This document shows positions 43,971 to 55,030 of a DNA stretch of 64,000 nucleotides, in pieces. The stretch covers positions 1-64,000 of the forward strand of contig NZ_MVIH01000003.1 of the NCBI RefSeq assembly GCF_002086695.1. Direction: 5' to 3'. Within the stretch, counting starts at the first letter, position 1. Every line of letters begins with the position of its first letter. The DNA comes from Mycolicibacterium rhodesiae. Its GTDB lineage: Bacteria > Actinomycetota > Actinomycetes > Mycobacteriales > Mycobacteriaceae. The translations under genes were made by a program, and so were the position numbers. Below the pieces are notes generated by a model, which saw only the letters and a program-made list of their open reading frames with translations, made no database searches and was not told where the DNA came from.

Positions 43971-44834
43971 TCAGTGCTCCTCTTGTGCCCAGCGAGTCAA
44001 CGGTGCGCTCGCCGTGTCGATCAGGGAATCGCATGCCGCTCCGATGACGCCCAGCACGATCAGGCAGAAGATCAGCCGGTCGGCCTGCGAGAAGAGCTGT
44101 GCTTGGTAAATGCGGTAACCGATACCCGCAGTGGTCCCGGTCATCTCGGCGACGACGATGAGTACGAATGCCATCGCCGCTCCCACTCTCAGGCCGGACA
44201 CGATGTCGGGGGTCGCCTCGGGGAGGATGACTTTGCGTAAGGTTTGCCACCGGCTGGCACCCAGGCAGCGTGCGGCTTTCAGATAGTCGGTCGGCGTTCC
44301 GGCCAGACCCCCGTGGCTGTTGATCCAGACCGGGACGAAGACTCCGAGCGCGATCACCAGAGTCTTGCTGTTCTCCCCGAGCCCGAACCACAGGATGGCA
44401 AGGGGGACCAGGCCGATGGTCGGTATGGGCGCGAAGATCCGCAACACAGGCTGCAGTGCCCGACGCCCGGCGGTGGTGGTGGCGGTGACGACTGCCACCC
44501 CGATTCCTGCCACCGCGCCCAGAAGGAATCCCGTCCCGGCCCTGCTCACACTGGCAGTGATGTCCGCGGCCAGCAACCCATCGGTCCACAGGCCGTGTCC
44601 CGCTGCCAAAATCTCTGGGACACTTGGGAAAAGCTGACGGGGAAAGCGGCCGCTGGCCACCACGAGCGACCAGACCCCTGACGCGAGGACCAAGCCGGTC
44701 AGCATCCACCCGAGGGCCTTGAAGCGGTTCAGCACACGTCTCGGCAGAGTCGAACGGTGGGTCTGATGGCGAGTTCCCGGCGTCCGCGCAGCCGAGGTGG
44801 ACGCGATGGGCAGCACGCCGATGTCGGCGCTCAT
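43971..44834 (-). CDS. ABC transporter permease (SsuC/TauC-like)
   Basis: The 287-aa product has about six TM segments and the permease EAA-type loop (AARCLGASRWQTLRKVILPEATPDIVSGLRVG) that contacts the ATPase. It fits the sulfonate/taurine/nitrate permease family. The start overlaps the stop of the arylsulfotransferase-like gene by four bases (ATGA), implying translational coupling between an enzyme and its transporter. Confidence 0.9.
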   Translation of the reverse strand: MSADIGVLPIASTSAARTPGTRHQTHRSTLPRRVLNRFKALGWMLTGLVLASGVWSLVVASGRFPRQLFPSVPEILAAGHGLWTDGLLAADITASVSRAGTGFLLGAVAGIGVAVVTATTTAGRRALQPVLRIFAPIPTIGLVPLAILWFGLGENSKTLVIALGVFVPVWINSHGGLAGTPTDYLKAARCLGASRWQTLRKVILPEATPDIVSGLRVGAAMAFVLIVVAEMTGTTAGIGYRIYQAQLFSQADRLIFCLIVLGVIGAACDSLIDTASAPLTRWAQEEH

Positions 44835-46144
44835 CGGCGTAAGTCGACTTTCCGTGGCGCGGTTCGCGGGGCCCCTGCGGGGACCCAGTCGAATGGAACA
44901 GCCTGCGACCGGTAGATCAGGGCGGTACGGCTGAGCCGGTCGACGTCAGCCACTCGGGGCTGGCTCACTTCGGGCTCGCCCGCCACGCCGTAGCCCTGAT
45001 AGGGGCTGTGATACTCCCAGACCACGTCACCGCCCGGGGTGACCTGGAAGAGCCGCCCCTGCATGCCTTCGGTGATCAGTGTGTTGCCGTTGGGAAGTCG
45101 TTGCGCGTTGCTGACGAAGGAACTGAAGAACGTCCATGGCGGCAACCCGGAGTCTTCAGCGGTGTATTGCCACACGATTTCTTTTGTCGTAGGGCATATT
45201 TCGAGTACCCGGGAGCCGGCGTAGATGCCGAGTGGTGCGGGTGGGTAGCCCGCGCCGCCCTGGTTGTCGAACACCAGGATGTTCCCGGCGCCGGGCAGAT
45301 CCGCCGCGATCATGTGGGGGTTGTGCTGGCCGGAGGTCTGGTCGAGCGGGCGAGGCACCTTGTGCACGCTGATCCGTTGATGCTGTGCGCCGGCCTCGGC
45401 AGCGTAATAGGGGCCGATTCGCCAGGCGACGTTCGCTGTCGACTTGTCGATGAGTGCGACGATATTTGCTTTGCGGAAACTGACAAGGATGTTGTCGGGG
45501 TGGAAGGTCGGGTCGGAGTGCTCGGAATACCAATGGTTTTGGCCCAGTGATTTCGCGCTGTTCATCTCCAGATAGCCCCACGGGTCTTCGGGGTCGCGGG
45601 CAACGGTCTCACGCAGGGCGCTCCAGCCGGCCTCGGAGAACCCGAACTCGTCGAGGTGATCGCCGGCCAGCCATTGCCAGACGATGTGGCCGTCCGGGGT
45701 GACCTCGTAGAGCCCCTGGTCGCCGACGATCAGGTCGCCGAGCGCCGGTACCCGCCGGGGCACCGTCACCAGAATCAGTCGGTTGCCGTTGGGGAGCAGT
45801 TCCCAGTCGTGGTTCTGCCGCGCGGCGCCGCCAGGCGCGTCGGCGCCCCATTCCCAGATGCGTTCGCCATCCCAGTCGAGCTGACCGATGGTGCCGTTGG
45901 CGTAGATGCCGCCCCGACCGTCTCCGCTGTCGGCGAGCTGGACGATGACGTCACCGACTCGCCCCGCATTGAGTGCCGGATCGAGGATCCGGGCAGGGAC
46001 ACCGGCATAGGGCCATTCGTGAACGACGTCACCGTTGAGATCGATCAACCGGGTGACCGAGTCGGCGCCGGTGAACAGGACGTAACTGTCGTAGGCGAGT
46101 TCAGGGTCGAGGTAGGTGACTCCCGCGAGTCGTACGAATGCCAT
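44831..46144 (-). CDS. Arylsulfotransferase (ASST)-fold protein
   Basis: The 437-aa product is made of beta-propeller blades: repeats of D-G-x-(I/V)-V-W-(Q/E)-(W/Y) and (L/Q)-P-N-G-N-x-L-I, the pattern of the arylsulfotransferase family. ASST enzymes move sulfate between phenols, and relatives without a signal peptide may act as sulfate-ester binding or hydrolytic proteins. No signal peptide is visible, so it is probably cytoplasmic. The ATG at 46144 is chosen because GGTGGAG lies eight bases upstream; a GTG at 46153 is in frame. It is the first gene of a four-gene operon. Confidence 0.75.
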   Translation of the reverse strand: MAFVRLAGVTYLDPELAYDSYVLFTGADSVTRLIDLNGDVVHEWPYAGVPARILDPALNAGRVGDVIVQLADSGDGRGGIYANGTIGQLDWDGERIWEWGADAPGGAARQNHDWELLPNGNRLILVTVPRRVPALGDLIVGDQGLYEVTPDGHIVWQWLAGDHLDEFGFSEAGWSALRETVARDPEDPWGYLEMNSAKSLGQNHWYSEHSDPTFHPDNILVSFRKANIVALIDKSTANVAWRIGPYYAAEAGAQHQRISVHKVPRPLDQTSGQHNPHMIAADLPGAGNILVFDNQGGAGYPPAPLGIYAGSRVLEICPTTKEIVWQYTAEDSGLPPWTFFSSFVSNAQRLPNGNTLITEGMQGRLFQVTPGGDVVWEYHSPYQGYGVAGEPEVSQPRVADVDRLSRTALIYRSQAVPFDWVPAGAPRTAPRKVDLRR

Positions 46145-46198
46145 GTCAACCACTCCACCAAGAGCTTGTTACGACCACGAGTCCTCCCAGTAAATCTT

Positions 46199-46210
46199 CT
46201 AATCGATTAG
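46199..46210. promoter_or_regulatory. Putative LacI-family operator CTAATCGATTAG
   Basis: This 12-bp perfect palindrome with a central CG lies in the 156-bp divergent gap between the arylsulfotransferase operon and the LacI gene. Palindromes with a central CpG are the typical LacI-family operator form. Binding by the adjacent regulator is inferred. Confidence 0.65.
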
Positions 46211-46300
46211 CGTAGGCTCGGCGACGATCGGGCGGAACTGTCACAATCGGTGTGATTTCAATGCTTGGCGGTGGCGTCGCGGACTAACGAAGGGGGTCAC

Positions 46301-47305
46301 TTGAGCGGTAAGCGGCCGACGTTGGCTGACGTGGCGAGTCGGGCCGGCACGTCGACGGCTGTCGTGAGTTACGTGTTGAACAACGGACCGCGGCCAGTAT
46401 CAGAGACGTTGCGCGCCAGGGTGATCAGCGCCATCGACGAGCTGAACTATCGCCCGGACCTGCGTGCGCGTGCACTTCGACGGCCGCGACGCTGGCGCCA
46501 GATCGGGCTGCTGGTACCGGATCTGATGCTTCCGCTCTTCGGGGAGTTCGTCGGCCGGATTGAAGTGGAAGCGCGCGCTCGCGACCACCTCACCATGATC
46601 GGTAACACCGGCTACGACCCGGAGCGTGAGCTCGAGTTCGCGACGGCCTTCGCGGAGGTCGGGATCGACGGGTTGGTGGTGATCGGTGCCGCCAACCCGC
46701 AGCAGACCGCCAAGCTGTGTGTGCAGGAGCGGATCCCGGTGGTGTGGATGCACAGCGTCCGTGGTGAGGTGGCGACCGAGATCGTGGGCATAGACCATGT
46801 TCAGGCCGGCGAACTTGTTGCGCGCCACCTACGCGATGTGCACGGCTGTTCTGAGATGGTGTTCGTCGGCGGCTGGACGGCCGCCGACGTCGAACACGGC
46901 GATCGCGAGACGGTACATCAACGGTTCATCGGCGTCGCCACCGTCGCGGGCGACGGAGTCCGGGCGGTGCGCACCGATCTGACCCCCGGCGGCGCCTACG
47001 CTGCGGTCAGTCACTGCCTTCGTGACGCGGCGGACCCACCACATGCCTTTGTCGTCGGGACGTTCGGGCAGACGGCGGCGACGATTCGGGCGGTGATCGA
47101 CGCCGGGTATGCGATTCCTGGTGACATCCGGGTGGTGGGGTTCGACGGCAGCGACAACGACTACGGTGTGTTTCGGCTGACTGCCGCACAACAGCCGGTC
47201 GACGCGATCGCCCACCGCGCCCTTGCCGAATTGCTGGGAGATGTCGTGCCGGATCTCGGCGCCCTGGAACCAACCCTGCGGGTGGGCAATACATGCGGAT
47301 GCTGA
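46301..47305 (+). CDS. LacI-family transcriptional regulator
   Basis: The 334-aa product has a LacI HTH and hinge (PTLADVASRAGTSTAVVSYVLN, then VSETLRARVISAIDELNYRPDLRARAL). A periplasmic-binding-like sensor domain follows, with IGLLVPDLMLPLFGEF and RVVGFDGSDNDYGVFRLTAAQQP. The TTG at 46301 follows AGGGGG and is preferred over earlier in-frame starts. It probably represses the divergent operon through the palindrome between them and senses a sulfated or sugar-like ligand. Confidence 0.85.
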   Translation: MSGKRPTLADVASRAGTSTAVVSYVLNNGPRPVSETLRARVISAIDELNYRPDLRARALRRPRRWRQIGLLVPDLMLPLFGEFVGRIEVEARARDHLTMIGNTGYDPERELEFATAFAEVGIDGLVVIGAANPQQTAKLCVQERIPVVWMHSVRGEVATEIVGIDHVQAGELVARHLRDVHGCSEMVFVGGWTAADVEHGDRETVHQRFIGVATVAGDGVRAVRTDLTPGGAYAAVSHCLRDAADPPHAFVVGTFGQTAATIRAVIDAGYAIPGDIRVVGFDGSDNDYGVFRLTAAQQPVDAIAHRALAELLGDVVPDLGALEPTLRVGNTCGC

Positions 47306-47356
47306 GTGGTCCGCCCCGAACTGCCGAAGTGCCCGACGGCACCGCAGGGCGGTTGA

Positions 47357-48259
47357 TCAGTGCACCCGGATGGTGAACACCGAAACCGCAGGCCGGCCCG
47401 GCGTCGCGGTGTCATAGCCGCCGGTGCTGAGCGCATTGGTCGGCGCGGCCATCGGCTCCAGCCCCACGACATCGTCGTTACCCGGTGCGAAGATCTGTGC
47501 GGCCGGGAATCCGTTGGCGAAAACCACTTCGATGCGACGATCACCGCCGGCGAGCGCGAACACCCCGCCCACCGGCACCCCGCCGAATCCGTCGTCGAAT
47601 GTCTTGTCGCCCAGCTTGTCCGAGTAGGCCGGCCAGTCCACCCGTTCGCCGGTCGGAAGACCACGGTCGTCGACGAGCAGATGCTCGAGCGGCGGCGTCT
47701 CCAGCGTCCATTCCGATCGGGGAACTCCGGGAACGGTCAGGTAGGGGTGGAAGCCGTAACACAGCGGCACCGCCGCCGACGTGCTGGCCGTGACGGTGGT
47801 CTGCACTGTCAGCGCCCGGTCTGCCAGCGTGATGTCGAGGGTGACCACGTGCGGGAATGGGAAGCTGGCCAGCAGGGCCGGCCGGCTTCCGTAGTCCAGA
47901 TCAGCGACCAGCCGATTCTCCGACTGCTCGGTGACCTGCCAATCCGGATATGCGGCGAGTACGCCGTGGATCGGCAGGCCGTTCGGGTCGGTCCGCACAC
48001 CGCCGACCCCGGGGGTCAGTGTCACCCCGCCCCCGTCGAGCCCATAGCCGTTGGCGCTCAGCCGATTAGCCCATGGATACAGGATCGGGACGCCGAGCGT
48101 CTTACCGTCGCTGACGTAGGCCTGTAGGCCGCGGCGCTGCCCGAGTAGTTCCACGCCGTCATCGGACAGTGACGTGCAGACCATGCCGGCCGACGGAACA
48201 TACGTCGCCGTCAGCGGAGAGGACGGATCATGCAGAAGGACGGACGGCAACTCGGCCAC
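47357..48259 (-). CDS. Aldose 1-epimerase family protein
   Basis: The 300-aa beta-sandwich galactose mutarotase-like protein has VPILYPWANRLSANGY (the substrate Asn-Arg region), IHGVLAAYPDW with the general-acid His, CYGFHPYLTVPG with the second His, and a late acidic residue segment. It interconverts alpha and beta anomers. The start is GTG at 48259. It lies 9 bp downstream of the acyl carrier protein gene on the same strand, so it may be the last gene of that operon. Confidence 0.85.
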   Translation of the reverse strand: MAELPSVLLHDPSSPLTATYVPSAGMVCTSLSDDGVELLGQRRGLQAYVSDGKTLGVPILYPWANRLSANGYGLDGGGVTLTPGVGGVRTDPNGLPIHGVLAAYPDWQVTEQSENRLVADLDYGSRPALLASFPFPHVVTLDITLADRALTVQTTVTASTSAAVPLCYGFHPYLTVPGVPRSEWTLETPPLEHLLVDDRGLPTGERVDWPAYSDKLGDKTFDDGFGGVPVGGVFALAGGDRRIEVVFANGFPAAQIFAPGNDDVVGLEPMAAPTNALSTGGYDTATPGRPAVSVFTIRVH

Positions 48260-48268
48260 CGTCGAAGT

Positions 48269-48511
48269 CTAGCGGTGCACGCCGATGTAGCTCGTCAAGT
48301 CCTCGATGGTGCGTAGCGAGGCGTACTCCGACTCGGGGATCTCCACCTCGAAGCGCTTGTGCAATCGGACCAGAAAGTTCAACCAGTCCATCGAATCGAG
48401 GTCGACCTGATCACGGAGGAGTTCGGTATCGGACAGGTCGCCCTCGTCGATCTCCGGCGCGATCGCGAGCAGTTCCTGCACAACCTGGTCACGGATCTCG
48501 GCATCGCTCAC
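48269..48511 (-). CDS. Acyl carrier protein
   Basis: The 80-aa product has the phosphopantetheine-attachment motif DLDSMDWLNF (Ser near residue 40) in a four-helix ACP frame. The GTG at 48511 is chosen because the Shine-Dalgarno TAGGAG, which includes the E2 stop, is nine bases upstream; a GTG at 48520 is too close to it. A stand-alone ACP beside a 2-oxoacid dehydrogenase and an acetate-CoA ligase suggests carriage of an acyl product. Its partner enzyme is not in the window. Confidence 0.82.
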   Translation of the reverse strand: MSDAEIRDQVVQELLAIAPEIDEGDLSDTELLRDQVDLDSMDWLNFLVRLHKRFEVEIPESEYASLRTIEDLTSYIGVHR

Positions 48512-48523
48512 GTCGGGCACCTC

Positions 48524-49738
48524 CTACAGCTCTTGGGGCTGCTGCAGCAACCGGTTGATCTCGGCAAGGAACAACGCGCCGCGATGACCGTCGCTGGCGC
48601 GATGGTCGGCGGCCAGGCTGGCGTGCACCGTTGTGGCAACCCGGATTCCACCGTCGACCACGACGACGCGCTGCGCGGGCCTGCCGAAGCCGACCAGCGC
48701 CACCTGCGGCGGGTAGATCACGCCGAAGACGGAGTCGACGCCCTTGTCACCCAGGTTGGTGACGGTGATGGTCGGATCGGACATCTCCGAACTGCGCAGC
48801 GAGCCCGCCCGGGCGCGGGCGACCAGGTCGGTCAGGTCGCTCATCAGTTCGTCGAGCTTCTTCTCGTTGACATCGTGGATGGCCGGCGCGACCAGCCCGC
48901 CGCCGCGTAGCGAGATCGCCACGCCCACATGCACACCCGCGGCAGGCTGGTAGCCGTCGTCATGCCAGAAGCCGTTGAACTCCGTGAACCGTTGCGCCGC
49001 CAGCGCCACCGCCTTGAGCTGCAACACCGCGGGCAGCAGCCGTTCGGTGATCGGCCGGTTCACGTTCTGCTCGGTCAGCCAACCCAGCGCGGTGTCGAGG
49101 ATGATCTCGTCGGCCAGGTAGTAGTGCGGGATCTCGCGCTTCGAGCGGCCCATCGCCGCGGCGATCGATGCGCGCATGGCGGCACCGCGCTGCTTGGCCT
49201 TCTCCGCCGCCGACTTCGGCTCGGGACTCACCACAGGGGTGGGCGGTTTGGGCTCGGCGTGATGCTGCGCGGCAGCGGCATGCTCGACATCGATGAGTGT
49301 GATCGCCCCCTGCGGGCCGGTTCCGGTCACAGCGCCCAGGTCCACGCCCAGCGAGGCCGCCGTACGCCGTGCGACCGGGGACACCCACAGCCGGTGGCCG
49401 ACGGGCGCGGCCAGGGTCGGTCGGTTTACGACAGGGGCCTCAGGGTGGGGCGCCGCAGCCGGTGCGGCAACCGGTGAGGCGGTGCGTGGTAGCACCGCCT
49501 CACCGGGCGCGGCCAAGGTTGCCAATGGGGTGCCTACTGCCACCGTCTGCCCGACCGGGACCAGCAACTCGGCGACAACACCTTCATGCCAGCATTCGAT
49601 TTCCACTGCGGCCTTGGTGGTTTCGACGACCGCGACGATCTGTCCGCGGGTGATTGTGTCGCCGGGTTTGACCAGCCACTCGTCGAGTGTGCCCTCGTCC
49701 ATGTCCGCGCCGAGGGCGGGCATCGTGAACTCGATCAT
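48524..49738 (-). CDS. 2-oxoacid dehydrogenase E2 (dihydrolipoamide acyltransferase)
   Basis: The 404-aa product has one lipoyl domain with lipoyl-Lys42 in [11 protein letters not shown]. An Ala/Pro linker and an E1/E3-binding domain ([26 protein letters not shown]) follow, then the catalytic domain with ADHRASDG, the H-x-x-x-D-G active site. It transfers the acyl group from E1 to CoA. The ATG overlaps the E1 beta stop by four bases. No E3 (lipoamide dehydrogenase) gene is present in this operon. Confidence 0.92.
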   Translation of the reverse strand: MIEFTMPALGADMDEGTLDEWLVKPGDTITRGQIVAVVETTKAAVEIECWHEGVVAELLVPVGQTVAVGTPLATLAAPGEAVLPRTASPVAAPAAAPHPEAPVVNRPTLAAPVGHRLWVSPVARRTAASLGVDLGAVTGTGPQGAITLIDVEHAAAAQHHAEPKPPTPVVSPEPKSAAEKAKQRGAAMRASIAAAMGRSKREIPHYYLADEIILDTALGWLTEQNVNRPITERLLPAVLQLKAVALAAQRFTEFNGFWHDDGYQPAAGVHVGVAISLRGGGLVAPAIHDVNEKKLDELMSDLTDLVARARAGSLRSSEMSDPTITVTNLGDKGVDSVFGVIYPPQVALVGFGRPAQRVVVVDGGIRVATTVHASLAADHRASDGHRGALFLAEINRLLQQPQEL

Positions 49739-50718
49739 CCGCCGGTGCCCCCTCCGAACAGCCCCCGCACCGCGGCCACGATCTTGTCCGGCTGCGGCAG
49801 TGCCGCCTCTTCAAGGTGCTTGGCGTAGGGGATCGGCACCTCGACGCTGCATACCCGGGCGATCGGCGCGTCCAGGTCGTAGAACGCCCCCTCGACGATC
49901 CGCGCGCTGATCTCACCGGCCAGGCTTCCGGTACGCCACGCCTCGTCGATGATCACCGCGCGGTGCGTCTTGCGCACCGACTCCAGGATGGTGTCATCGT
50001 CAAGGGGGCGCAGCACGCGCAGATCGATCACCTCGCAGTCGATACCGGCCAGAGCCAGTTGGTCGGCGGCATCGAGTGCCTTGGGCACGCAGCCGCCGTA
50101 GGCGATCAGCGTGACGTCGGTTCCCGTGCGGCGCAGCGCGGCCCGGCTGATGTCGGTCGGCACCAGGGTGTCGATGTCGATGGCGGTGTTGTAGAGCTGG
50201 ACATGCTCGAACACGATCACCGGGTCGGGATCGTCCAATGCGGTGAGCAGCATCCCGTACGCGTCGGCCACCGTCGCCGGGGCCACCACCGTGATCCCCG
50301 GGATGTGGGCGTACCAGCCCTCCAGGCTGTGTGAATGCTGGGCGGCGAGCTGCCGGCCGGCACCCGTCGCCATCCGGACGACCAGCGGCACCGAGAACTG
50401 CCCGCCCGACATGTGTCGAAGAGCCGCAGCGGTATTCACGATCTGGTCAAGCGCCAGCAGGCTGAAGTTCACGGTCATGACTTCGACGATCGGGCGCAGA
50501 CCGTTGATCGCGGCGCCGATGCCGATGCCGACGAATCCCAGCTCGGACAGCGGGGTGTCACGGATCCGGTCCGGGCCGAACTCCTCGAGAAGTCCCTTCG
50601 ACGCCGCGTAGGTGCCGCCGTAGCGCCCGACGTCTTCGCCCAGCAGAACGACTCGCGGGTCGTTGCGCATCGCTTCGCGAATCGCGTCGTGGACGGCGTT
50701 GCGGTAGGTGGTCTTCAC
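49735..50718 (-). CDS. 2-oxoacid dehydrogenase E1 beta subunit
   Basis: The 327-aa transketolase-type subunit has [15 protein letters not shown] (with the conserved Glu), [40 protein letters not shown] and [14 protein letters not shown]. It combines with E1 alpha to decarboxylate a 2-oxoacid with thiamine diphosphate. Its family is the pyruvate/acetoin dehydrogenase group. The GTG start overlaps the E1 alpha stop by four bases. Confidence 0.92.
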   Translation of the reverse strand: MKTTYRNAVHDAIREAMRNDPRVVLLGEDVGRYGGTYAASKGLLEEFGPDRIRDTPLSELGFVGIGIGAAINGLRPIVEVMTVNFSLLALDQIVNTAAALRHMSGGQFSVPLVVRMATGAGRQLAAQHSHSLEGWYAHIPGITVVAPATVADAYGMLLTALDDPDPVIVFEHVQLYNTAIDIDTLVPTDISRAALRRTGTDVTLIAYGGCVPKALDAADQLALAGIDCEVIDLRVLRPLDDDTILESVRKTHRAVIIDEAWRTGSLAGEISARIVEGAFYDLDAPIARVCSVEVPIPYAKHLEEAALPQPDKIVAAVRGLFGGGTGG

Positions 50719-51685
50719 GACAGTGCCCCGGCGGGGGTCATCAGATCCCGGGTGAGGTCTTCGATGCTCTCCAACGTTCCAGCCTCGGCGTAGGCCACCG
50801 CATCGTCGACCTCGGTTGCGGCGCGTTCTTCCATGGCCGCGACGTCGTCGGCGCTCAGAGTTCCGTCAGCCAGGCACTTCTCGGTGAACAGCCGGATCGG
50901 GTCGCGTTCACGCCAGTGCTCCACTTCGGTCTTCTCCCGGTACAACTCGGGGTCGAACATCGAATGCGGGCGGAACCGGTAGGTGCGGAATTCGAGAAAG
51001 AACGGGCCGCCCTCGGTGCGGATGTGGTCGACGGCGGCAACCGTGGCGGCATGACAGGCCAGCACGTCCATGCCGTCCGCCGATGCGGTGGGTATCCGGT
51101 AGGCGGCCGCGTTGGCGGTGACGTCGGTCTGGGAGAGCTCACGGTCGATCGCGGTCCCCATGGCGTAGCGGTTGTTCTCGCAGAGGTACAGCACCGGCAA
51201 CTGCCACAACTCGGCCATGTTCAGCGATTCGTGGAAGGCGCCCTCGGCGATCGCGCCCTCCCCGAAATAACATGCGGTGACGCGGGTTTGCCTGAGTTGA
51301 GCGTCGGCGAAGGCGAGACCGGTGGCCAGTGGCAGGCCGCCCGCCACGATCGCATTGCCACCGTAGAACCGGCGCGAAGCGTCGAACAGGTGCATCGACC
51401 CGCCGCGCCCGCGAGAGCAACCCTCCTGCTTGCCGAACATCTCGGCCATGATCGAGGTGAGTGGGATCCCGCGGAGCAGGGCGTGGGCGTGGTCTCGGTA
51501 GGTGGCCACGACGGCATCGTCGGGTCCCAGCGCACGCAAGGAGCCTGCGGCCACCGCTTCCTCGCCGACGTACAGGTGGAGGAAGCCGCGAATCTTTGCC
51601 GCACTGTACATCTCGGCGCACTTCTCTTCCATTCGCCGCACCCGGATCATGTCCGAGAGCAGCCCGCGGGCAAGGTCCTGATCGG

Positions 51686-51689
<4 letters not shown>
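50715..51689 (-). CDS. 2-oxoacid (pyruvate/acetoin-type) dehydrogenase E1 alpha subunit
   Basis: The 324-aa product binds thiamine diphosphate through [17 protein letters not shown], a GDG-type motif with Glu in the second place, and through [21 protein letters not shown] precedes it. The sequence is closest in type to acetoin/pyruvate E1 alpha subunits. It overlaps the acetate-CoA ligase by four bases. The oxoacid used is not determinable from sequence. Confidence 0.92.
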
Positions 51690-53470
<1,781 letters not shown>

Positions 53471-53478
53471 GGTTTTCC

Positions 53479-53724
53479 TCAGACCTGCGGTGGGGCCAGG
53501 ACGCCCTTGCGGCGAGCCTGCCCCAGGTTGGCCATCACGCGGTCGCGCAATACCGCGTAGGCGGCACCACTGTTGAGGATGTCGTGGCGGTCCTCATGGC
53601 GGAGGTAGGCGTCGAGTCGCCGTTCCAGCGACCAGTCCCAGTAGATGCGTCCGGTGTATGGCGAGCAGAGGAATTCCCAAGCAACGGCGTCGAGTTCAGT
53701 CTCGTCGGCCAGACCTGAATTCAT
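53479..53724 (-). CDS. Small conserved protein, first gene of the acs operon
   Basis: This 81-aa product is rich in Trp, Asp, Glu and Arg ([26 protein letters not shown]) and has no recognised domain. The ATG at 53724 is chosen over a GTG two codons earlier because AGGGG is correctly spaced for it. It is 8 bp before acsA and directly behind the DosR-type box. No function can be assigned. Confidence 0.6.
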   Translation of the reverse strand: MNSGLADETELDAVAWEFLCSPYTGRIYWDWSLERRLDAYLRHEDRHDILNSGAAYAVLRDRVMANLGQARRKGVLAPPQV

Positions 53725-53780
53725 CTCCACCCCTCACTACCACCCCCACAAATGATGGTGGCCGAGGCCGCTGCGGGCTG

Positions 53781-53800
53781 GAAGGGACGAAAGTCCCCGA
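53781..53800 (-). promoter_or_regulatory. DosR (DevR)-type box in front of the acs operon
   Basis: Read on the minus strand, the 14-base core is GGGACTTTCGTCCC, flanked by TCG and TTC. This matches the DosR consensus (GGGACT-W-W-N-GTCCC class) and its GGGAC-N4-GTCCC dyad. It lies about 60 bp before the first gene of the operon, the usual distance. DosR responds to hypoxia, NO and CO. Confidence 0.72.
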
Positions 53801-53831
53801 ACTCGGGGCTAACGGGCTGCGACCGGGCGGG

Positions 53832-55007
53832 TCAGTGCAGCGGGTCGTGCTGGATGCGCTCCGGCGGTGCGCCCTTGGCGAGCAGAGCGTCGCGTGTGGC
53901 GCGCACCATCGCGGGACCTCCACAGATCAGGATCTGCCGATCGCCCCAGCCACCGTATTTGGTCACCACGTCGGGCAGCCGCCCGGTCTGGCGTACATGC
54001 AGGCCACGCGGCGGCTGGACATCGGGGTAGTCGGACGCCCACGGGGGATCGCTGGAGTACTCCGACACCGGCGATACCGACAGCCACGGGTTCGAGGCGG
54101 CGATCTCCCACAAGGTCCGCAAGTCGTACAGCTCGCAGGGATAGCGGGCACCGAAGAACAGGTGCACCCGTGGGTTCTCGCCGAATCGGCACAGGTCCAT
54201 GATCAGAGCCCGCAACGGCGCCAGTCCGGTACTGCCCGCCACCATCAGGACGTCGCCGCCGTCGCGGTCCACCTCCATCGCACCGTGCGGGCTGGACAGC
54301 CGCCAGCGATCGCCCGGCCGGGTCTCGGCCACGATCGAATTGCTGACCATGCCGCCGAGCACCGAGCGCACATGGAACTCGATGAAGCCGTCCGGGTCCG
54401 GTGGCATGGCGGGTGACAGGAAGCGCCAGCGGCGCGGACATTGCGGAACGTGGACGTTGACGTACTGCCCCGGGTGGTAGGGCATCGGCCGGTCCAGGTG
54501 CAGGCGGACGACCGCGAGGTCGCGCGACACCCGGTGGTGTTCGAGGACGGTGCCGTCCCACCACGCCGGGCCGTCCTCGGCGTCGGCCGCGCCGCCCATG
54601 ATTCCGGTGATCAGGTTGACGGCCTGAATGGCGGCGTCGTCGACGGCGGGGGTCCAACGGTCGCTGAGGTGGCTGCGCATCTCGGAGTACCACGCCTGCC
54701 GCATGCTGTCGTAATGCCGTTGTGTGACACCGTATTTGCGGTGATCACGGCCAAGCTGGGCGAGGAAGGCCACCGGGGCCTGGGCGCGCTGCGCGACGAA
54801 CTCACCGAACACCCAATGCATCGCCTGACCGAACGCCGCCCGCTGCGGCGCAAGTTCCGGAGGGAACAGGTCCCGCACTTCGGAGTCCAGTGCGAACCAG
54901 CGGGTGTAGAACCGGTTCAGCAGCTCGTGGGAGGCGGAGTGGGGAGCCGCGGAGTCTTCGAAGGCAGCCTGCAGCACCGCGAGAGCATCACGATCCTCCA
55001 GACCCAC
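53832..55007 (-). CDS. Flavohemoglobin, type II-like (Rv0385-like)
   Basis: The 391-aa product has a globin domain (about 1-140; YTRWFALDSEVRDLFPPEL, with the proximal His in GRDHRKYG). A ferredoxin-reductase-like FAD/NAD domain follows with HPGQYVNVHVP, RWRFLSPAM in place of the usual R-x-Y-S-x-S, GSTGLAPLRALI and ICGGPAMV. This set matches M. tuberculosis Rv0385, a type II flavohemoglobin that differs from NO dioxygenases and has been linked to lactate oxidation. The start is GTG at 55007. Confidence 0.85.
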   Translation of the reverse strand: MGLEDRDALAVLQAAFEDSAAPHSASHELLNRFYTRWFALDSEVRDLFPPELAPQRAAFGQAMHWVFGEFVAQRAQAPVAFLAQLGRDHRKYGVTQRHYDSMRQAWYSEMRSHLSDRWTPAVDDAAIQAVNLITGIMGGAADAEDGPAWWDGTVLEHHRVSRDLAVVRLHLDRPMPYHPGQYVNVHVPQCPRRWRFLSPAMPPDPDGFIEFHVRSVLGGMVSNSIVAETRPGDRWRLSSPHGAMEVDRDGGDVLMVAGSTGLAPLRALIMDLCRFGENPRVHLFFGARYPCELYDLRTLWEIAASNPWLSVSPVSEYSSDPPWASDYPDVQPPRGLHVRQTGRLPDVVTKYGGWGDRQILICGGPAMVRATRDALLAKGAPPERIQHDPLH

Positions 55008-55030
55008 GGCCGCGAGTGTAGGCCCGCCGG

